Assembly (NCBI GenBank): GCA_030613915.1 | Contig: JAUWKY010000052.1 | Coordinates: 1-9,539 of the forward strand | Length of the DNA stretch: 9,539 nucleotides | Source of the DNA: Syntrophobacterales bacterium | Lineage (GTDB): Bacteria; Desulfobacterota; Syntrophobacteria; BM002 | Reading direction: 5' to 3' | In this document: positions 5,263 through 9,539 of the stretch, piece after piece | Position numbering within the stretch: the stretch's first letter is position 1 | Layout of the letters: every line of letters starts with the position of its first letter | The notes under the pieces: model-generated | What the model saw: the letters and a program-made list of their open reading frames with translations, nothing else | Database searches by the model: none | Told to the model about the DNA's origin: nothing | Program-made: the position numbers and the translations under genes

Positions 5263-6567
5263 ATGAATATTTGGGACCAAGAATATGAATGTATGTCAAG
5301 GGATGAGCTGGGTCAGTTGCAGCTTGAACGGCTGCAGGCAACGCTCAATCGGGTTTACAGAAACGTCTCTTTCTACCGGAAGAAATTCGATACAATCGGT
5401 TTTGAGCCAGAGGATCTAGTTGAGCTGAATGATTTGCAAAAACTGCCTTTCACTTGCAGTCGGGACCTCAGCGACGCCTACCCTTATGATCTCTTTGCTG
5501 TGCCCTTGCGTGAGGTGGTACGGGTCCATTCTTCCTCAGGCACCACCAAGCCTGTTGTGGTGGGCTATACACGACAAGACCTCAAACACTGGAGCGAGCT
5601 TGTGGCCCGGATTCTTACCGCCGGGGGAGTCACCGCTGACGATGTGGTACAAGTAAGCTTAAATTATGGACTCCTGACAGGAGGTTTGGGCCTTCACTAT
5701 GGCGCCGAGCTTGTCGGTGCATCCGTACTTCCTACCTCGGTGGGACGGACTGAACGGCAAGTGGCGATCATGCAGGACTACCGGACCACGGCGTTGGTGG
5801 CAACCCCTTCTTATGCCTTTATTATTGCCGAGCGTATGAAAAAGATGGGGATCGATGCCAAGACGCTTACTCTCAAGTATGTCATGCTTGCCGGGGAACC
5901 GTGGACCGAAGAAATGCGCCAAGAGATTGAGGATCGCCTCTATGTAAAGGCCACAGATAATTACGGCCTTAGCGAGATAATGGGACCTGGCGTAGCCGGC
6001 GAATGTCTTTACCAAGCGGGAATGCATCTGAACGAGGATCACTTCATCGTAGAGGTGGTGGATCCGGAAACCGGCAAAAGAATGGAAGCTGGAGAAGTTG
6101 GGGAATTGATCATAACCACCATTACGAAAGAGGCGTTTCCCCTGATCAGATTCCGTACCGGCGATCTCTGTTCTCTGGAATACCAGCCTTGCCAATGTGG
6201 TCGAACTCTGGTCCGGATGAGCAGAGTGCTGGGACGCACCGATCAAGTGATCATAGTCAAAGGAATCAACATCATTCCGAGTAGGATTGGGGATATTCTT
6301 GAAGAGATCCAGGGTGTCCGGCCTCCTTGTCAGTTGGTGGTGGAGCGAGCAGACTATTTGGATAGGCTTACACTGCTGGTGGAGGTGTCTGAGGACCTCT
6401 TCTTTGATAAGATGGGAGAGCAGAGATCTCTAGTGGATAGTATACGGGAAAAGGTTGCAGGGGGAATCGGGGTCACCCCACGTATTCAGCTGGTGGAAGC
6501 CGGCTCCATCAATCGTGATGAAGAGACAGCTCCTGGGGTGGTGGATCGCAGGAAGCTCGTGAGTTGA
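5263..6567 (+). CDS. paaK: Phenylacetate-CoA ligase family protein with altered catalytic C-terminus
   Basis: Members of this ANL-superfamily group activate arylacetates: acid + ATP + CoA gives acyl-CoA + AMP + PPi, via an acyl-adenylate. At 434 aa it is full length for PaaK. Visible motifs are the phosphate-binding loop HSSSGTTKP (residues 89-97), the adenine/substrate motif DNYGLSEI (232-239), FRTGD (297-301) with the conserved Asp, and GRTDQVIIVKGINIIPS, the hinge and start of the small C-terminal domain. The expected end of that domain, roughly EGKA-x-RVIDxR with the catalytic lysine, reads EETAPGVVDRR here (residues 420-430), so Thr422 replaces the lysine. The frame around it is intact, so it is not an obvious frameshift. 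The gene sits 70 bases after livF and 84 before iorA; product sharing of arylacetyl-CoA with IorAB is likely. Whether it still adenylates its substrate is open. Confidence 0.88.
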   Translation: MNIWDQEYECMSRDELGQLQLERLQATLNRVYRNVSFYRKKFDTIGFEPEDLVELNDLQKLPFTCSRDLSDAYPYDLFAVPLREVVRVHSSSGTTKPVVVGYTRQDLKHWSELVARILTAGGVTADDVVQVSLNYGLLTGGLGLHYGAELVGASVLPTSVGRTERQVAIMQDYRTTALVATPSYAFIIAERMKKMGIDAKTLTLKYVMLAGEPWTEEMRQEIEDRLYVKATDNYGLSEIMGPGVAGECLYQAGMHLNEDHFIVEVVDPETGKRMEAGEVGELIITTITKEAFPLIRFRTGDLCSLEYQPCQCGRTLVRMSRVLGRTDQVIIVKGINIIPSRIGDILEEIQGVRPPCQLVVERADYLDRLTLLVEVSEDLFFDKMGEQRSLVDSIREKVAGGIGVTPRIQLVEAGSINRDEETAPGVVDRRKLVS

Positions 6568-6622
6568 TTTCGAAGGTAGTTTCTATTGACCATGAACAGA
6601 TCCTGGCGAACACGGTCGAGCC

Positions 6623-6650
6623 GTTAACATCCTTAAGTTAAGAGGTTAAC
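6623..6650 (+). promoter_or_regulatory. Dyad element overlapping the iorA ribosome binding site
   Basis: Two GTTAAC palindromes (6623-6628 and 6645-6650) flank CTTAA-G-TTAAG (6632-6642). The element includes the iorA Shine-Dalgarno sequence AAGAGG (6640-6645), which is 6 bases from the ATG. The central dyad has only one base between its arms, so it fits a protein-binding site better than an RNA hairpin. AT-rich palindromes arise easily by chance, so this is a weak call. Confidence 0.25.
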
Positions 6651-6651
6651 A

Positions 6652-8517
6652 ATGCATGAACTACTAACAGCCCAACCGGGTAGCAAGAAACTGCTTCTTG
6701 GCAACGAAGCGATTGTCCGGGGGGCTTTGGAGGCAGGCATCTCCTTTGCCACCACCTATCCTGGAACTCCTTCCTCGGAGATCGGTGATAATTTCTATAG
6801 GATCTCCCAGGAAACAGATCTTTATTTCGAATATTCTGTCAATGAGAAAGTGGCCCTGGAAACTGCTGCTGCAGCCGCAATTTCCGGTTTGCGTACTATG
6901 TGCAGTATGAAGCATGTGGGTTTGAATGTGGCGGCTGACCCGCTTATGACGCTTGCCTATGTGGGAGTGAAGGGAGGCTTGGTTGTAGTTAGCGCTGACG
7001 ATCCGTCCATGCACTCCAGTCAAAATGAACAGGATAATCGCTACTACGCCAAGCTCGCAGGATTGCCCATGCTGGAGCCAGCCAATTCTCAGGAAGCCTT
7101 GGAGATGACTAGGGCTGCCTTTGAGCTCTCCGAGGCCTATCAGATTCCTGTATTGTTGCGCACCACCACCAGGGTGAACCACAGTCGTACCCCTGTGGAA
7201 GTGGGTTTGCTCCAGCCACCACGTCGTACAGGGGCTTTTAAAAAAGATCCCTTCAACCTGGTACCAGTGCCCATGGTAGCGCGCAGGCTACATGTAGAAC
7301 TACTTGAAAAAATGGATAAAATCGGGACTGAGGCCAGTGCTTCCCCTTTCAATAGAGTGGAAGGGAAGGGCGGTTGGGGGGTGGTGACCAGCGGAGTGAG
7401 CTACAATTATGTTGCGGATGCCATCAGAGAACTGGACATGGCCGACCGGGTCAGAGTGCTAAAGATGGGCATGACCTACCCGTTTGCTGGCGAGATCTGT
7501 CTTGATTTTCTTAAAGGGGTGGAGCGAGTCCTGGTGGTGGAAGAACTGGAGCCGTTCTTGGAAGACAAGCTCAAGATACTTGCCCAGGAAAATGGGCTCA
7601 CCCTAGAAATTAGAGGCAAAGGAGAAGGATTATTACCGCGGTACTACGAGTTTGACCCAGTTCAAGTGAAATCTGCAATGGCTCGGTTTTTCCAGCTCAA
7701 ATATCAACCGGCGAAGGTGGAAATGGAATCGGCTCTTCCACAGCGCCCTCCCAATCTCTGTGCTGGATGTCCGCACCGGGCCTCCTACTATGCTGTGAAC
7801 AAGGCCCTGGGCGATGCCACAGCCATCTATCCCACAGATATTGGTTGCTACACCCTCGGTATCTTGCCGCCGCTCGAGGCGGCTGATTTTCTTCTTTGCA
7901 TGGGATCCAGCGTTTCTAGCGCTGGTGGTTTTGCGAAGGCTCAGGAGGAGCCGGTGGTGGCTTTCATCGGAGATTCAACTTTCTTTCATTCTGGAATTAC
8001 CGGATTGATCAATGCAGTGCACAATGACCACAACTTTATTTTGGTTATATTGGACAACGGCACCACTGCCATGACGGGGCAACAGCCCCACCCCGGGATT
8101 GAGCTTACTCCTGAAGGACGCCAACCTCCAAAAGTGGACATTGAGGCCGTAGTGCGGGGATGTGGTGTAGATCAGGTAGAGACAGTGAATCCCCTTCAAG
8201 TAGATAAAACAGTTGCGGTACTTAAGGAAATGCTTGGGGACAAGCAGCGCCCTGGAGTTAAAGTGGTCATCTCCAAATCGCCTTGCCCGTTATTCGAAAG
8301 GCGTGTCACCGGCAAGAAGCAAAAAGTAGTTTTCCGGGTGACCAATGAATGTGATATGTGCAGAAGGTGCCTGGATGAGCTTGGATGTCCCGCCTTTACC
8401 TACTGTGAGGATGAGGAAGAGTGCGCCTTCATTAGCATCGATGAACATCTATGTAGCGGCTGTAGTGTCTGTAAGCAGATCTGTCACGCCATAAAGCCAA
8501 AGAAGAAGACAGCTTGA
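6652..8517 (+). CDS. iorA: Indolepyruvate:ferredoxin oxidoreductase, alpha subunit
   Basis: IorA is the catalytic, thiamine-diphosphate and iron-sulfur subunit of a cytoplasmic enzyme that converts arylpyruvates plus CoA to arylacetyl-CoA, CO2 and reduced ferredoxin, reversibly. The 621 aa run in the family order. First comes the pyrimidine-binding domain with TTYPGTPSSEIGD (34-46) and NEK (E65, the glutamate that activates thiamine). Next is CAGCPHRASYY (370-380). The pyrophosphate domain has GDSTFFHSG (440-448) and DNGTTAMTGQQPHPG (468-482). At the end is a ferredoxin-like domain with two cysteine clusters, C567-C570-C573-C579 and C601-C604-C607-C611. The second cluster ends CHAI where CP is usual, and C585 and C591 are extra cysteines. 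The ATG at 6652 has AAGAGG 6 bases upstream. Partner iorB follows after 63 bases. Confidence 0.95.
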   Translation: MHELLTAQPGSKKLLLGNEAIVRGALEAGISFATTYPGTPSSEIGDNFYRISQETDLYFEYSVNEKVALETAAAAAISGLRTMCSMKHVGLNVAADPLMTLAYVGVKGGLVVVSADDPSMHSSQNEQDNRYYAKLAGLPMLEPANSQEALEMTRAAFELSEAYQIPVLLRTTTRVNHSRTPVEVGLLQPPRRTGAFKKDPFNLVPVPMVARRLHVELLEKMDKIGTEASASPFNRVEGKGGWGVVTSGVSYNYVADAIRELDMADRVRVLKMGMTYPFAGEICLDFLKGVERVLVVEELEPFLEDKLKILAQENGLTLEIRGKGEGLLPRYYEFDPVQVKSAMARFFQLKYQPAKVEMESALPQRPPNLCAGCPHRASYYAVNKALGDATAIYPTDIGCYTLGILPPLEAADFLLCMGSSVSSAGGFAKAQEEPVVAFIGDSTFFHSGITGLINAVHNDHNFILVILDNGTTAMTGQQPHPGIELTPEGRQPPKVDIEAVVRGCGVDQVETVNPLQVDKTVAVLKEMLGDKQRPGVKVVISKSPCPLFERRVTGKKQKVVFRVTNECDMCRRCLDELGCPAFTYCEDEEECAFISIDEHLCSGCSVCKQICHAIKPKKKTA

Positions 8518-8538
8518 TCGTTATGTTTTGATATTTTT

Positions 8539-8574
8539 CACCATCAAGAGCACGAAGAACACAAAGGAGAAAGA
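8539..8574. repeat. Degenerate 9-base tandem repeat supplying the iorB ribosome site
   Basis: Between iorA and iorB the sequence runs as purine-rich 9-base units, the clearest being GAGCACGAA (8548-8556) and GAACACAAA (8557-8565), with weaker units on either side. The last unit merges into AAAGGAG (8563-8569) and AGAGG (8572-8576), which serve as the iorB Shine-Dalgarno region. The match between units is only partial, so this is a tentative repeat call. Confidence 0.4.
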
Positions 8575-8580
8575 GGTTCT

Positions 8581-9162
8581 ATGAAAGCCTGGCGTATATT
8601 TTTCACCGGAGTAGGCGGGCAGGGAACCCTGCTGGCTACCAGAATGCTGGGGGAAGCAGCCCTACTCACTGATATTCCTGTGGTGGTGAGCGAGGTTCAC
8701 GGCATGGCCCAGCGGGGAGGCGTGGTCGAGTCTGCGGTGGTTATGGGAGCGGCCCAGAGTCCGGTTATTTCCGACGGTGAGGCAGACATTCTTATGTCGT
8801 TTGAACCGTTGGAAACCTTGAGGGCTTTGCGTAAGTGTTCATCGAACAGTCTGGTAATCTCGAACAACAGCCCTATTTCTCCATTTGCTGTTGCCAGCGG
8901 CCGGGAGCAATACCCGGATGTGGGTGAGATGATGCGCACTGTGTCAAATCATGTGAACAGGCTCATTGCGTTGGACGCCAGATCGCTTGCGCGTGAGGCC
9001 GGGTCGGAACTGTCGGTGAACATGGTGATGATAGGTGCACTCATGCGACACGCGGAAATGCCCTTTGGCAGAGAGGTTGTGGAGACGGTTCTCAATACTA
9101 AAACAAAGAAGGCTTTCTTAAAGATGAACCTGAAGGCCTTTGACTTGGGTTTTCAAGCGTAG
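8581..9162 (+). CDS. iorB: Indolepyruvate:ferredoxin oxidoreductase, beta subunit
   Basis: IorB is the gamma-domain-type subunit (POR/KOR gamma family) that completes the enzyme with IorA, taking part in CoA binding. At 193 aa it has the usual length. The nucleotide-fold-like motif TGVGGQGTLLATRML is at residues 9-23 and the family signature SEVHGMAQRGG at 37-47, followed by the typical ADILMSFEPLETLR and the C-terminal SVNMVMIGAL region. It has no iron-sulfur motif, as expected, because the clusters are on IorA. The ATG at 8581 is preceded by AAAGGAG 11 bases and AGAGG 4 bases upstream, so translation should be efficient. A probable terminator overlaps its stop codon, making it the last gene of the unit. 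Confidence 0.95.
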   Translation: MKAWRIFFTGVGGQGTLLATRMLGEAALLTDIPVVVSEVHGMAQRGGVVESAVVMGAAQSPVISDGEADILMSFEPLETLRALRKCSSNSLVISNNSPISPFAVASGREQYPDVGEMMRTVSNHVNRLIALDARSLAREAGSELSVNMVMIGALMRHAEMPFGREVVETVLNTKTKKAFLKMNLKAFDLGFQA

Positions 9163-9177
9163 TAAGGCCAATTTTTT
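9135..9177 (+). terminator. Probable intrinsic terminator overlapping the end of iorB
   Basis: GGCCTT (9135-9140) pairs with AAGGCC (9164-9169), and inside it CTTG (9144-9147) pairs with CAAG (9154-9157). Six T residues follow at 9172-9177, two bases after the stem. The stem is interrupted by unequal internal loops of 3 and 6 bases, so efficiency is uncertain. It begins inside the iorB coding region and supports iorB as the end of the operon. Confidence 0.4.
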
Positions 9178-9234
9178 GATTTGAGAGGCTGACACGTTTT
9201 TTCTCCCTTTCGGGTAAGATCCTCAGGAACAAAT

Positions 9235-9539
9235 ATGGTGAAACAGCGCATACTGACATTGGTGGGACTGGCGCTGCTTTGGCTTGTCGTCGCCAATGCC
9301 ACTTGTGATACAGATAGAAATCGGGCAGACCTGCTCAGCTCATACCAGCTTGCTCGATTTCATTTGAATGAGTGTCAGGCCATGGGTGCAGACAGCTTTG
9401 ACCCTGAAGGCGTAGCCAATGCTATGCGTTTAAGTGAAGAGATTGAAAAGATGTTGGAGAGTGGAAATTGGTCGGAGGCAAGTGAGAGCATTGATCAAAT
9501 GGACCAGATAGTGACCCGACTACTGGATGGGTTGCAGAA
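9235..9539 (+). CDS. Exported helical protein, DUF4398-like (5' part, cut by window end)
   Basis: An open frame starts at ATG 9235 with AGGAA (9225-9229) at good distance and stays open for 101 codons to the window edge. Residues 1-22 form a signal peptide: positive charges, then a hydrophobic core, then ANA, a good signal peptidase I site. C24 lies just after but NATC is a poor lipobox. The mature part is acidic and helical, with ARFHLNECQAMGADSFDPE followed by LSEEIEKMLESGNWSEA. This pattern of an alanine-rich helix, GAD-x-F-x-PE and a G-x-W/Y-x-EA helix pair recalls the DUF4398 domain of envelope proteins often found with OmpA-type domains. That assignment is from memory of the pattern and is tentative. 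It is probably unrelated in function to the ior genes. Confidence 0.6.
   Translation, partial: MVKQRILTLVGLALLWLVVANATCDTDRNRADLLSSYQLARFHLNECQAMGADSFDPEGVANAMRLSEEIEKMLESGNWSEASESIDQMDQIVTRLLDGLQ

Noticed and set aside
9189..9220. CTGACA and TAAGAT as a promoter for the last, partial gene
   Set aside because: The spacing is about 20 bases and the -10 matches only four of six positions; too weak to list.

Overview
The window carries one long plus-strand gene cluster: a complete branched-chain-amino-acid-type ABC importer (livK-livH-livM-livG-livF), then a phenylacetate-CoA ligase (paaK) and both subunits of an indolepyruvate:ferredoxin oxidoreductase (iorA, iorB). A separate exported protein begins at the right edge and runs out of the window. 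The oxygen-sensitive ferredoxin-dependent 2-oxoacid oxidoreductase, the form of the LivK-like receptor and the roughly 50% GC codon use suggest an anaerobic Gram-negative bacterium, most likely Desulfobacterota (former Deltaproteobacteria). This placement is inference from gene content, not from a marker gene.

Layout. Positions 1-255 hold two consecutive intrinsic terminators that end whatever lies to the left, followed by a leader with a possible operator, a weak promoter candidate and a possible 17-codon leader ORF. Positions 256-5192 encode the transporter: lipoprotein-like binding protein, two permeases and two ATPases. Positions 5263-6567 encode the ligase, 6652-8517 IorA and 8581-9162 IorB. 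A probable terminator overlaps the iorB stop codon. From 9235 an exported helical protein starts; it is cut by the window edge.

How the genes may work together. IorAB-type enzymes interconvert arylpyruvate plus CoA with arylacetyl-CoA, CO2 and reduced ferredoxin. PaaK-type ligases interconvert arylacetate with arylacetyl-CoA using ATP. With a high-affinity importer in front, the cluster looks like an uptake-and-conversion module for an aromatic acid or aromatic amino acid. It could run catabolically (arylpyruvate to arylacetyl-CoA) or as salvage (imported arylacetate activated, then reductively carboxylated to arylpyruvate). No aminotransferase, regulator or dedicated ferredoxin gene is present here.

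The most unusual points are: the ligase lacks the C-terminal catalytic lysine motif expected in the ANL superfamily; almost every gene junction holds a hairpin or short tandem repeat instead of tight packing; and the livG-livF junction contains two adjacent arrays of four 7-base repeats each. All genes lie on the plus strand and I see no mobile element, CRISPR array, rRNA or tRNA.
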